Source: Candidatus Poseidoniaceae archaeon
GTDB taxonomy: Archaea; Thermoplasmatota; Poseidoniia; Poseidoniales; Poseidoniaceae
Length of the DNA: 64,000 nucleotides
NCBI GenBank assembly: GCA_949373095.1
Contig: CASIBY010000005.1
Span: 174,955 to 238,954, forward strand
Reading direction: 5' to 3'
Position 1 is the stretch's first letter. The number at the start of each line of letters is the position of its first letter. Shown here piece after piece: positions 53,925-62,809 of this stretch. Below the pieces are notes generated by a model that was given only the letters and a program-made list of their open reading frames with translations, was not told where the DNA came from and did not search any database. The translations under genes and the position numbers were made by a program.

Positions 53925-54197
53925 ATGAGCGAAGGATTCGTAATGGAACTGTGCGGCAATAAAGCTGCATGGCAAATTGTTCCGGATGGAATTACTTCTA
54001 TCAATCTTGAAAACGTTGGCCGTCTCATCGAAGAGGCAGGATACGAAGTTGGCCTCCGGAATCGGCTCTGCTGGACTTTTTCAGGCCCTTGTGAATTGAC
54101 TCTTTATCCAAGCGGCAAACTTCTCGTCAAATCAGAAGATAAAAAATTAGCTGCAGCAGTTGCAGAATTACATGTGTCGGCTTGGGCCCATGCGTAA
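53925..54197 (+). CDS. Small hypothetical protein
   Basis: 90 residues, not recognised. Compact alpha/beta composition: WQIVPDGITSINLENVGRLI, GYEVGLRNRLCWTFSGPCEL, TLYPSGKLLVKSEDKKLAAA. The order of strand, strand, helix and the phrase TLYPSGKLLVKS recall small nucleic-acid or TATA-binding-like folds, but this is only an impression. It lies in the same plus-strand run as yrdC (14-bp gap) and MetAP, so probably co-expressed. Confidence 0.6.
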   Translation: MSEGFVMELCGNKAAWQIVPDGITSINLENVGRLIEEAGYEVGLRNRLCWTFSGPCELTLYPSGKLLVKSEDKKLAAAVAELHVSAWAHA

Positions 54198-54211
54198 CTG
54201 AGGTGGAGTAC

Positions 54212-54820
54212 ATGGAAGTAATTCCTGATGAAACGCAGGCTATTCTTCATTCAAACGGCGTAGTTGTTTATCCAACTTCTACCTTGCCGGGTTTAGCGAC
54301 ACTTCCTACCTCTGAAGGATTGGACGCCCTGTTTGCTTTGAAACGACGACAAGCAGATCAACCGGTGAGTTTGGGCGTTGCTTCGCTCCAACAAGCCGAA
54401 CTCTATGTGAAGGTCCCAGAATTTGCGCACCGTTTACTGGCAGGGTTTAATCCAGGTAGCTTGACGCTCATTCTTGATGCCCGTACTCCATTGGACTCAC
54501 GCTTGGGAGGCCAACGGGTTGCAGTTCGAGTATTTGCTCACCCCATTGCACTTGCATTAGCACGCTCAGTCGGGCCGGTTACGGCAACTAGTGCTAATAT
54601 TACGGGGACTCCGCCATTGTCTGAGGCCGAAAGTGCAGGCGTTGAACTCAATCTCCATCAGCATGCAATTCTCCCTGGAAACTGCCCTGGTGGCCAAGGT
54701 AGCACTCTTCTCTCGGTTGTAAAATCACTGGGTTCACCCACGGGTTATTCGGTAAGCATTATGAGAGAGGGCGTCATACCTTATACTGACGTGACCTCAT
54801 GGATGTTGAAGAATCACTGA
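54212..54820 (+). CDS. YrdC/Sua5-type threonylcarbamoyl-AMP synthase
   Basis: About 202 residues. YrdC makes threonylcarbamoyl-AMP from threonine, bicarbonate and ATP for the t6A modification of tRNAs reading ANN codons. Landmarks: VVYPTSTLPGLATLP (usual PTDTxYGL), the KxR-type LFALKRRQADQPVSL, GSLTLILDA, VAVRVFAHPIA and VTATSANITGTPPL. Only the YrdC domain is present; the C-terminal Sua5 domain is absent. The ATG at 54212 has GAGGTGG upstream. Its end overlaps map by 22 bp. Confidence 0.88.
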   Translation: MEVIPDETQAILHSNGVVVYPTSTLPGLATLPTSEGLDALFALKRRQADQPVSLGVASLQQAELYVKVPEFAHRLLAGFNPGSLTLILDARTPLDSRLGGQRVAVRVFAHPIALALARSVGPVTATSANITGTPPLSEAESAGVELNLHQHAILPGNCPGGQGSTLLSVVKSLGSPTGYSVSIMREGVIPYTDVTSWMLKNH

Positions 54821-55812
54821 AGTATTGGCGAGATGCAGGGCATGTGGCTCGCCGTACATTGGAGGCAATGAAGCTGGAATTACAGCCAGGAAAGACCTAT
54901 CATGAAGTGATTGAATCAGCAGAACGTTTCATCCATCGGCATGGTGGAAAACCTGCATTCCCAGCAACAATTCATTCAAATGACCTTGCAGCACATTTCA
55001 CAACCAATCATTTGGTCGAAGGCCCTGAGGGTTGGGAAGGGGATATGGTTTTACAAAAAGGAGATTGCGTGAAAATTGATTATGGCGTACACATCAAAGG
55101 CCATATCGGTGATAACGCCCTTACCTATGAAGTTGGAAACACCAATAATCATACCGAGCAAATCAAGGCGGCAAAAGAAGCCAGAGATGCTGCAATAGAA
55201 ATAATGCATCCTGGTACGCCTTGGTACAAGGTGGGTGCAGCAGCAGCCCAACCATCGATTGATGCAGGTTTCCAACCCATTCGGAATCTATGCGGCCATC
55301 AGTTGAAACCCTGGGAATTACATGCAGGCGTGTCGATTCCTTCCTACGCATGCGGCTCAGATAACCGTGGTTTCAAAGGGGTTGTCGAAGAAGGCAGCGT
55401 CTATGCAGTTGAACCGTTTAATACAACTGGGAAATCAGGCCTCATTGAAAACATAGGATCACCAAGCTCCTCTAATATTTACCGAGTAACAGGTTTGACC
55501 ACCTCTCGTAAAGCACGGGCTAAAGGGCAATTGAAGCCCTTAGGCGCCCAACTGGCTCGAAACCTTGAGGAACGCTATTCCACTCTTCCTTTCGCTGAAC
55601 GATGGGCATACCCAATGCTTGAGAAGCCATTCCCAGAAGCAGATGAAGCCAGCCGTCAAAGTAAATGGAATGCTTTAGTCAAGAAATTAATCAGCATCCG
55701 TTTCCTTGAAACATATCACGCCCTTCGATGCATAGATGGCGGGAACATTTGCCAATTTGAGCATACCGTTTACATGACAGACGGCGGGGCAGAGATTTTG
55801 ACAGTTGAATGA
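54799..55812 (+). CDS. map: Methionine aminopeptidase type II
   Basis: 337 residues. Removes the initiator methionine. The pita-bread metal ligands are visible: KIDYGVHIKGHIGDNALT (both Asp), LCGHQLKPWELHAGVSIP (His), YAVEPFNTTG (Glu) and CQFEHTVYMTDGG (Glu). An insert of about 60 residues between the last helices (ARNLEERYSTLPFAERWAY) marks the type II (archaeal/eukaryotic) form. Overlap with yrdC implies coupling. Confidence 0.95.
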   Translation: MDVEESLKYWRDAGHVARRTLEAMKLELQPGKTYHEVIESAERFIHRHGGKPAFPATIHSNDLAAHFTTNHLVEGPEGWEGDMVLQKGDCVKIDYGVHIKGHIGDNALTYEVGNTNNHTEQIKAAKEARDAAIEIMHPGTPWYKVGAAAAQPSIDAGFQPIRNLCGHQLKPWELHAGVSIPSYACGSDNRGFKGVVEEGSVYAVEPFNTTGKSGLIENIGSPSSSNIYRVTGLTTSRKARAKGQLKPLGAQLARNLEERYSTLPFAERWAYPMLEKPFPEADEASRQSKWNALVKKLISIRFLETYHALRCIDGGNICQFEHTVYMTDGGAEILTVE

Positions 55813-56210
55813 TTGAAACATTCACGAACCATTTAATCCGTCTTTTTTCCTTGAAAACCAATATAAACCGCGAATGTGTGGACTAAAATGAACGGGGCTG
55901 TTGAAGTTCTTGTTGAGTGCATCCCATCCCCTCCGCATTACTCTCACCCTGTTCACCTTTATTCACTGCAGCCTTGAGGCTGAAAAATAACAAAATACAT
56001 AATGTTGATTTTTCGAACATTGTCGCGCAGTTCGCGCTTACAAATTCTATGCTCCACTCACCCCGGCCCCCATTTCCAAAAAGAGTACATTTCAATAATC
56101 GTTCATTTTAACTCATTCTGGCAGGTTTTACGAAGAATGTGTGGAGTAGGGTTAAATATCACAGAGACGGTAGAGCATCTACCCCCGATTTCGGGATGGA
56201 GGACAAAAAT
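55813..56210 (+). promoter_or_regulatory. Intergenic region with pilin promoter and palindromes
   Basis: About 400 bp without a convincing gene. It is AT-rich, with a first TATA-like AATATAAA near 55860 and a second TTAAATAT at 56152-56159. Downstream of the latter lie two palindromes: GGTAGA/TCTACC (56169-56183) and CCCGA/TCGGG (56184-56195), then the ribosome binding site GGAGGA. The first palindrome is between TATA and the expected start site, an operator-like position. I see no RNA gene here. Confidence 0.5.
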
Positions 56211-56717
56211 ATGAAAAACGATAATAGAAACGAAGAAGCTGTCAGCCCAGTTATCGCTACCATTCTTATGGTAGCAATTACTGTGGTACTTGCTGGTGTC
56301 TTGTATGTGTGGGCTAGTTCCCTCGCAGAAGGCAACACAGATGGAGACCTAACATTGATCAGCATGACTGCTGAAGATGCTCAAGGAAGCCCATCTGAAC
56401 AAACAGATGATGCACTCATCCGTGTAACAATGACACAAGGAAGCGCTATCAATTGGGCTGCAATCTCTGTGCAGATCTCAATCGATAACGGTGCACCTTT
56501 GACTTGTGACAAAGCTGAAAACGGCTCTGGCGACTGCTGGCTAGATCAGTTCGGCCCAAACACCGATGACCAAGACTGGTCTGCTGGTGAAGGAGTCACA
56601 ATCATGGAAAACGGCAAAGCACTTTGCGATGCTACAACTGACTGTGCAATTGAAGTTACCATCACTGACACTCGAGAAGGAAAGATTATTGATACATCTT
56701 CCGCTATCGCTTCTTAA
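56211..56717 (+). CDS. Archaeal type IV pilin-like protein
   Basis: 168 residues. A short polar N-terminus (MKNDNRNEE) leads to AVSPVIATILMVAITVVLAG, the archaeal pilin_N (DUF1628-type) class III signal and assembly helix. An acidic extracellular beta domain follows with two Cys pairs (TCDKAENGSGDCW and LCDATTDCAIE) that could form disulfides. The ATG at 56211 has GGAGGA seven bases upstream. It probably forms a thin pilus or adhesin; no pilus motor genes are in the window. A strong hairpin terminator follows. Confidence 0.88.
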   Translation: MKNDNRNEEAVSPVIATILMVAITVVLAGVLYVWASSLAEGNTDGDLTLISMTAEDAQGSPSEQTDDALIRVTMTQGSAINWAAISVQISIDNGAPLTCDKAENGSGDCWLDQFGPNTDDQDWSAGEGVTIMENGKALCDATTDCAIEVTITDTREGKIIDTSSAIAS

Positions 56718-56778
56718 TTCTTTAGAATTAATTAGATAGATAAGAATTGAGACAATCACGTGTTCACTTTGAACACGA

Positions 56779-56822
56779 GAGCCGCCCCTCCGTAGACTTC
56801 GGTCTGCGGGGGGGCTTTTTTT
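56779..56822 (+). terminator. Hairpin terminator with TTCG loop and T run
   Basis: A G/C-rich stem with left arm from 56779 and right arm to about 56815, closed by the stable TTCG tetraloop (56798-56801 region), followed by seven T residues. It is placed 60 bp after the pilin stop and in front of the convergent GT2 gene. A second inverted repeat GTGTTC/GAACAC lies just upstream (56760-56776). The form is that of a bacterial-type intrinsic terminator. Confidence 0.7.
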
Positions 56823-56832
56823 ATTTCCAAAC

Positions 56833-58056
56833 TCAAAATAACTCTTCTGATTCTGCCAGAGCAATCCGCGTATCGTGGTGCTGCTCCCACATGTGGAGGG
56901 AACGTCCGCGTAAAGAACACCAATGTGCAGCGAGTAAGTGTTCCATTCCAGAAAACAAAGTTCCGAGTGTTGTAAGCAATGGTACCCGTATACCCTGTCG
57001 GTTCAGTAACCATGCAGTCAAACACCCTAATTCGACCATGGCAAGACTTCCATGCATCATGGCAAGACTTCCATTTGGCATACCCGCTATTCCAATGATA
57101 CTCCATCGGAGAACAGCAGTGACTCCAGCAGCTGCGAACAAAACAGGGGCAAAGAGATGGAAATGAGCTTCTCGGCGCAGGATTCCGGCAAAGGCACCGA
57201 GTCGGCGATCGAACCAAGACTTCCGATGGCTCACAAGTAATCGCTGCAAACCTTGCCCTCTGCGTATTTTCTGTCGTTGTTGCCCTTCTGGAGTGGTTGG
57301 TGCAATGTCTTCGAAATGAACACCACTGTCATGGATACTGCGCAGGCCATTCAACCGAACACCCGTTGCAATTTGAGCATCATCTGCATTTGAATGAACA
57401 TTGAGTTGCTGTGAAGAGAATGCTTTCCGCCTCCACATCATGCACGAACCTTCGAGAAACGGCGTCGAGTCTCGTGCAGATTCACCTTCACGTAGCATTT
57501 CGAACATTGAGCGATGTGTACGCTCTCCAGAGAGGGCTTGATGGCGCAGTGCTCTTGCACCAACTGCACCGACAGTGGGGTCAGCAAACCACCCTTGGAG
57601 TCTTGAGATCGCATTTGAGGGTAAGAGTGCATCAGCATCCGTCATGCAGATCAACCCCTGATATTCTTGTTCTTCCAGTGAAGCAAGTGCTTGACGTACC
57701 GCTTCAGTCTTGCCAAGGCGTTCTTCCATTTTGAGAACAGTTGTTGCCTCAAAAGCCTCAGGATGCTTCTTCAACCATGAATTCAAGAGTGGTACGGTCG
57801 AATCAGTTGAAGCAGAATCGATAACAAGAAGTGAAAACCGCATGTTTTGTGCTGCAAGATTGTCGAGTTTCTTTTCGATAATGAGCGCTTCATTCCAAAC
57901 AGGTAAGAGAACGGTGACCTGTGGTAATTCCGAAGATGAGGTTGGATATTCGAGTCCTTGTTTTCTCCATCTCCCTACAGAGATACGGTGAACGAGGAAA
58001 GGAGCAAAAGCAGCAAGCCCCAAACCGACTTCAACCAAGGCTGGAATCCACACCAT
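56833..58056 (-). CDS. Family 2 glycosyltransferase, membrane-bound
   Basis: 407 residues. An N-terminal membrane helix, a GT-A domain with VTVLLPVWNEALIIEKKLDN, LLVIDSASTDSTVPLL, the DxD-type TDADALLP and a QxxRW-like segment QQRQKIRRGQGL, then two or three C-terminal hydrophobic helices. It resembles processive or lipid-linked polysaccharide GT2 enzymes. It opens the surface-polysaccharide region on the right and is convergent with the pilin gene, so pilin glycosylation is one possible role. Confidence 0.88.
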   Translation of the reverse strand: MVWIPALVEVGLGLAAFAPFLVHRISVGRWRKQGLEYPTSSSELPQVTVLLPVWNEALIIEKKLDNLAAQNMRFSLLVIDSASTDSTVPLLNSWLKKHPEAFEATTVLKMEERLGKTEAVRQALASLEEQEYQGLICMTDADALLPSNAISRLQGWFADPTVGAVGARALRHQALSGERTHRSMFEMLREGESARDSTPFLEGSCMMWRRKAFSSQQLNVHSNADDAQIATGVRLNGLRSIHDSGVHFEDIAPTTPEGQQRQKIRRGQGLQRLLVSHRKSWFDRRLGAFAGILRREAHFHLFAPVLFAAAGVTAVLRWSIIGIAGMPNGSLAMMHGSLAMVELGCLTAWLLNRQGIRVPLLTTLGTLFSGMEHLLAAHWCSLRGRSLHMWEQHHDTRIALAESEELF

Positions 58057-58161
58057 GACCGTTTCACCGTCGTTCCCCCCTTGATATCTCCCCTCAAAAC
58101 CGACTTCATCAGGTCACTTTCTGTGCGGAACTTCTTCATCCAATGGCTCAGAGCGTGTAAC

Positions 58162-59166
58162 ATGCCAAAGGTACTCCACATCGGTCCGTGTGAGACGCCA
58201 GGCGGTATGGCCAACGTCATGCGTATTCTTGCAGAGCATCCACCTGAAGGCTGGGAAGCGGATCTTCTCTCGTCTCATGTCGCAGGTTCGCCTTGGGCGA
58301 AATGGCGGGCATACAGGCGTGCTCGGCAAATCCTCATCCAGATGCTGAAAGACCCAGCTCAACGCCCTGATGTTGTTCATCTTCATACAGCGGCGGATTG
58401 GTCATGGTGGCGTAAACGACGGTTTGCTCAAATGGCACACAAAGCCGGTGTTCCAAACATTGTCCATATCCATTCTGGGCAATTTGATACATGGCTTGGG
58501 ATTCCAGATTCCAAACGTAGTAACACAATGAAGTCTTTTTTGAAAGAGCATCAAAGCCAAACTGTTGTTCTTGGTACTAGATGGCAAGAGGTATTGGAGC
58601 CACACATCGGGTCAGTTAAAGTGATGAATAACCCTGTCCCCGAGGAAATAAAATCAAGCCAAAAAGAGAGAGAAAGTCATCATATCCTCCTTCTTGGAAG
58701 AGATGATCCAGTCAAAGGTCACGCTTTTGCGATTCAAGTTTGTGAGAAAGTACGAGAGCTCCATCCACAACTCAAAGTAACGATGACAGGTATTTCTTCA
58801 AGCCCACATCAGTGGATTTCAGCCAGAGGCTGGGTGAGCGATTCTGAGAAACTCAAACTCTTACAATCTACCACTCTCCTTTTGGTCCCGTCTGCTTTTG
58901 AGGGCCAGCCTTTAGTTGTGCTAGAGGCTATGACATGTGGTCTCCAAGCCTTAGTTTCCGACCGAATTCATCAAACTCCAAGTTCGGTTGTCTGTGCACC
59001 GTTTGAAAATATTGAAGTGTGGGTATCTAAGGTAATTGAAATGCTTGACAATCCCATCGAACCATCACTTCTTATATCTCAATCTGAATCCTATTCAATA
59101 GGAAACATATCTCTTCAGTGGGGTAGATTCTATTCGAATGTCGTTAATTTACAAAGGATAGAATAG
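58162..59166 (+). CDS. Family 4 glycosyltransferase
   Basis: 334 residues with a GT-B fold: MPKVLHIGPCETPGGMANVM (GGM loop), DVVHLHTAADWSWWRKRR, HHILLLGRDDPVKGHAF, and the nucleotide-sugar Glu motif SAFEGQPLVVLEAMTCG. An upstream open frame to 57958 overlaps GT2 and is not conserved. Acceptor and donor are unknown. Its end overlaps the next, convergent GT gene by 23 bp. Confidence 0.88.
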   Translation: MPKVLHIGPCETPGGMANVMRILAEHPPEGWEADLLSSHVAGSPWAKWRAYRRARQILIQMLKDPAQRPDVVHLHTAADWSWWRKRRFAQMAHKAGVPNIVHIHSGQFDTWLGIPDSKRSNTMKSFLKEHQSQTVVLGTRWQEVLEPHIGSVKVMNNPVPEEIKSSQKERESHHILLLGRDDPVKGHAFAIQVCEKVRELHPQLKVTMTGISSSPHQWISARGWVSDSEKLKLLQSTTLLLVPSAFEGQPLVVLEAMTCGLQALVSDRIHQTPSSVVCAPFENIEVWVSKVIEMLDNPIEPSLLISQSESYSIGNISLQWGRFYSNVVNLQRIE

Positions 59167-60256
59167 TTTGTTCAAGCGAATCAAGTGTCCGTTCCCAAGA
59201 GAGATTCTCTTCAGCATAAGTTCGGGCTTGAATTGCGAGTTGCTTAATTTGTGGTTCATCGAGATTATTGAACCACTGAACTCCTTCGTTATGAAAGTCA
59301 TGTTGTTGGACAAGTTTCATCCAATCCAACGAATCACTCGTTGAAAAGCGATGACCTGCATGGTCAATTCCATAAATAAGAAGTCCCGATGCAGCATATT
59401 CACTTCGCTTGAGAGGGCTGGCAATTGCCCACATCTTGTTCTCAGGCATTGGTAATAAACCGATATGACAACGCGAAATAATTTCAGCCAATGCATCTTG
59501 TTCAAGAGTGGAATGAATATCGAAACTATCGTTTTCTGCAGCCATAATCTGTAAACCTGGCATTGAATCTCCATCACCAATCATGATCAATCGAGCATCA
59601 AGTCCGGAAGTTCTCACTTTTTGTAACAGCATGGGTAAAGCAAGCACCCCCCTATGTTGGTCGAGCCGACCATGATAGACCATAGTGAGCTTAGAAAATC
59701 GCTTTTTTGACTGGAAGAGGTCAAGGTCTACTCCTGCAGGTAACACAGTGATTGAAGATGTCTTCACACCAGTTTTTTTCTGTACAAATTCCTGATGCTT
59801 TTGCGAAACAACACAGCCCCGCGCTGACGAGTTGGCACGAACGAGTTTCCAACTACGCTTCCATGAAGGCCATTGAAGAAGTGAAAGAATTCCTTTGTCT
59901 GCTGGAGGGCTGCGGTCAATCAGAACCCAAGGGATAGTACGGAGTTGGAAAAGTGGTACTAAAGCATGAGCAATTCTCCAATCAACCAATGCAACACTAT
60001 CAGTTTTTGAGTCGTGCTGTTCGAACCATTTTCTCATTTTTATTCCAAGTGCCCGTGATCGTAATCCTGGTCTTGCTTCGAACTGAATAGATTGATGCGT
60101 CCAAGGCCAATCAATGTGACTTCCACTCTCATCGGGGTTTACAAAAGTAAGTTCATGTCCTCGTTTGATTAAACCTGAAGCCAGAGATGTTTGGGTTGTT
60201 GAGCAAAGGTCCTTGAGTGAACGCCCAGTGAACCAATAAATCTGCATAACCCTCAT
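59144..60256 (-). CDS. Family 4-like glycosyltransferase
   Basis: 370 residues with a GT-B fold: FTGRSLKDLCSTTQTSLASG at the start, VALVDWRIAHALVPLFQL, ITVLPAGVDLDLFQS, TMVYHGRLDQHRGVLAL and ASPLKRSEYAASGLLIYGID, where the usual EA.A.G pattern is SEYAASG. The start overlaps the epimerase stop by four bases, so it is translated with it. Donor sugar unknown. Confidence 0.85.
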   Translation of the reverse strand: MRVMQIYWFTGRSLKDLCSTTQTSLASGLIKRGHELTFVNPDESGSHIDWPWTHQSIQFEARPGLRSRALGIKMRKWFEQHDSKTDSVALVDWRIAHALVPLFQLRTIPWVLIDRSPPADKGILSLLQWPSWKRSWKLVRANSSARGCVVSQKHQEFVQKKTGVKTSSITVLPAGVDLDLFQSKKRFSKLTMVYHGRLDQHRGVLALPMLLQKVRTSGLDARLIMIGDGDSMPGLQIMAAENDSFDIHSTLEQDALAEIISRCHIGLLPMPENKMWAIASPLKRSEYAASGLLIYGIDHAGHRFSTSDSLDWMKLVQQHDFHNEGVQWFNNLDEPQIKQLAIQARTYAEENLSWERTLDSLEQTILSFVN

Positions 60257-61221
60257 CTCAAACTCAGTCGTTCACGTACTAACCCTTCAATTCCATCTTG
60301 AAATGATACGATGGGTTGCCAATTCAATATTGTTTGAATTCGAGTAATATCTGCCATAGAGTGCTGAATATCTCCTACGCGCTCAGGCCCATGGGTTGCT
60401 GTGATTGGTTCAAAGCCCTCCATTGCATTTCCAAGCGCTTGGTTAATTGTAGAAACTAAATCAAGCAGAGTAATTTTGGTTTGAGTTGCGACGTTGTAAA
60501 CATGGAATTGTTCAGCTTTCCATTCTCCTTCAATGAGTGAACATATGGCAGAACATACGTCATGCACGTGGACAAAGTCACGGGTATGTAATCCATCGCC
60601 ATTGAGCCCAGGGGCAATCCCCTGCACCATCATGTCTGCAAATTTGGGGATGACTGCAGCATATGCTCCATCGGGTCTTTGCCCAACCCCATAGACATTG
60701 AAAAACCGTAATGCAGTTGCATGAAGGCCATTTTTCCTGGCCTCCAAAATTTGTGCTTCGTTTGTCCATTTAGATTCAGCATAGGGTGAGAGAACTTGGC
60801 CAGCATCTTCTTCTTTGAGAGGAAGACTTTCCGCTTCACCATAGACAGCAGCACTTGAAGCCATGACCATTCGCTTAATGCCGTGTTTGAGGCAAGAATT
60901 GAGAACGCCATCTGTTCCATCGACGTTGATACTCATTGTTTCTTCAGGGTTTGAAACCGAGAGTGGAACGGATACTTGAGCTGCTAGATGGACAACAGCA
61001 TCGCACCCTTCCATAGCCAAATCGAGTAACGAACCGTCACGAATATCACCAAGGAATACGTTGGCTCCCATTTTTTCCAATTCTTGAGCGGTACTTTCTA
61101 GTCCTGTAGAAAGGTTGTCAAGAATCCGAACATTCCAACCGCGTTCAAGGGCAATTTTAGCAAGTGTACTGCCGATAAAACCAGCCCCGCCAGTAATCAA
61201 TAGATTCCCCATACTCGGCAT
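60253..61221 (-). CDS. NAD-dependent sugar epimerase (GalE/WbpP-like)
   Basis: 322 residues of the extended short-chain dehydrogenase family. The NAD motif GGAGFIGSTLAK, VVHLAAQVSVPLSVSNP, ASSAAVYGEAESLP, catalytic YxxxK in SPYAESKW, and RFFNVYGVGQRPDGAYA all match UDP-sugar 4-epimerases. It would interconvert UDP-glucose/galactose or the N-acetyl forms and feed the adjacent transferase. The start may be at the second Met (61212). Confidence 0.92.
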   Translation of the reverse strand: MPSMGNLLITGGAGFIGSTLAKIALERGWNVRILDNLSTGLESTAQELEKMGANVFLGDIRDGSLLDLAMEGCDAVVHLAAQVSVPLSVSNPEETMSINVDGTDGVLNSCLKHGIKRMVMASSAAVYGEAESLPLKEEDAGQVLSPYAESKWTNEAQILEARKNGLHATALRFFNVYGVGQRPDGAYAAVIPKFADMMVQGIAPGLNGDGLHTRDFVHVHDVCSAICSLIEGEWKAEQFHVYNVATQTKITLLDLVSTINQALGNAMEGFEPITATHGPERVGDIQHSMADITRIQTILNWQPIVSFQDGIEGLVRERLSLR

Positions 61222-61314
61222 TGGCTGCTATTCAATTACATATCCTTCGGTATATAGTGTTCAAAATCCTCTGTCCGGGGACATCTTGATAATCCGCACT
61301 CCTATATCGAAGTG

Positions 61315-62703
61315 ATGATTCGGCGGACTTTGATGCGCCGAGCCTACAACAAAGGTCATTGGGAAAGAGCGAGGTCCCACGCATTCAAAATCATACACCG
61401 TCCCAAAGAGCAAGAACTTGCTCGAAGTGTAATGATTCGTTCATTTTGGAATGAAGAGAATTTTCATGAAGTAATTCGCCTCAATTCACTTTGGGGTAAT
61501 GCGTTCCAAAAGCTCTCTGAACTGGCCGTTTATTCCTTGAATGAGCAAATACCTGGGAATGAAAAAGTCCATCATCCTAAAATTTTGGAGCTTCATGAGT
61601 CTCAACCAATGCCCAAAGGTCTCGACTTGAAATGGAATTCTCATGACACATCGATGAATTTTTTACAGGAAGGTAATCGTCTTTGGATGGTTCATCCACA
61701 CGGTTGGACATATTGGGATATGCCGAATGATTTTCTACTTGCAACAACTCATCATGATCTTTTGAGGCTTACCGCTGAAATATTGCTTTATCCCTGGCAA
61801 AAATCTACTCGTACTTCGCTTGAAGGAACGCGGAAACTGGGCACCCTTCCTTCTCTTGCCTTTTCCGCAGGCACAGATTCAACTGCCGCAGCATTAGTAA
61901 TGCCAGAACATACGATTTTAGGGTACCATCGCCGTAATTTTGAGAGTATTCTTGACCACCGTAATGCTGACCGTCTACTGGCATTTATGACGAATGAAAA
62001 AGCAAAGACCGTCGTCGATATTTCTTCAAATCATGAACTCATCCGCACGTATCATTTCAAGCAGATAGGTTTTTCTTCAGATTTTGCGTGCGCAACCCAT
62101 TTAATTCTCCTCGCCGATCATTTCGACATAGGTGCAATCGCTTTTGGAATGCCATTAGATAATACTTGGTTAGTAAAGGGTAGAAAATTCCGGCAATTCC
62201 AAGAAACACCCTATTTTCAATACTGGAAAGAAAGGTTTTTGAAAGCAGGTTTAGACCTATTGCTCCCCATAGCGGGGATATCTGAAGCTGGTGCGATGGA
62301 AATATGTCAAAAAGAAAAAGTACTCCCATACCTCAATTCCTGCCTTCGAGGTGACGGTACAAATGGCTGTGGAGACTGCTGGAAATGTTTTCTCAAAAAT
62401 GGCCCACTCGGCCGACCGTTTGATATTAATGGCAAAGAAATTCAAATTTTTCTCAAACGCCGCCCACTTCCTACTGCCACTCATGCCTTATGGGCTCTTC
62501 AACATCTTCAACTTGAATCAAAAGTTCCAGAACTTTCTGAATATTTGGAACAAGACCTTTCTTGGTGGACCTGTTATTATCCTCCTGCAAAGAACATTTT
62601 ACAAGAACGATGGCAAGAGGAGACTTGGAACAATATCTCCAACTACCTCAGTCCAATGAAACAACCATACCCAGTCGAATCTGTTCATTATTTTGGAGAT
62701 TGA
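61315..62703 (+). CDS. PP-loop ATPase-like protein in polysaccharide cluster
   Basis: 462 residues. The middle holds PSLAFSAGTDSTAAALV, a variant of the SGGxDS pyrophosphate-loop of N-type ATP pyrophosphatases such as QueC and ExsB. A Cys cluster SCLRGDGTNGCGDCWKCFLK lies toward the C-terminus, like the zinc-binding cysteines of QueC. The first 150 residues are unrelated and helical/aromatic. Such PP-loop proteins are found in glycan clusters where they may activate a carboxyl group, but the substrate here is unknown. Starts at the ATG at 61315 (a GTG precedes it). Confidence 0.72.
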   Translation: MIRRTLMRRAYNKGHWERARSHAFKIIHRPKEQELARSVMIRSFWNEENFHEVIRLNSLWGNAFQKLSELAVYSLNEQIPGNEKVHHPKILELHESQPMPKGLDLKWNSHDTSMNFLQEGNRLWMVHPHGWTYWDMPNDFLLATTHHDLLRLTAEILLYPWQKSTRTSLEGTRKLGTLPSLAFSAGTDSTAAALVMPEHTILGYHRRNFESILDHRNADRLLAFMTNEKAKTVVDISSNHELIRTYHFKQIGFSSDFACATHLILLADHFDIGAIAFGMPLDNTWLVKGRKFRQFQETPYFQYWKERFLKAGLDLLLPIAGISEAGAMEICQKEKVLPYLNSCLRGDGTNGCGDCWKCFLKNGPLGRPFDINGKEIQIFLKRRPLPTATHALWALQHLQLESKVPELSEYLEQDLSWWTCYYPPAKNILQERWQEETWNNISNYLSPMKQPYPVESVHYFGD

Positions 62704-62809
62704 TTCCCTTTCGATAGAGTTCCAAACTGGGTGTATTTCAAAACATTCGCCAACATGACAATAATGTAGAGCCAATGACACACCATCATAGACATTGGAG
62801 GTGATACAT

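Noticed and set aside
53489-54028. Gly/Asp-rich reading frame of 179 codons opposite the Pro-Gly repeat (GGPDGGPEGGP)
   Set aside because: It is the complement of the repetitive Pro codons; the sense frame has a ribosome start, a folded N-terminal domain and fits the gene run.
57958-58161. N-terminal extension of the GT4 protein
   Set aside because: It lies over the divergent GT2 start; the Rossmann start MPKVLHIG at 58162 is typical.
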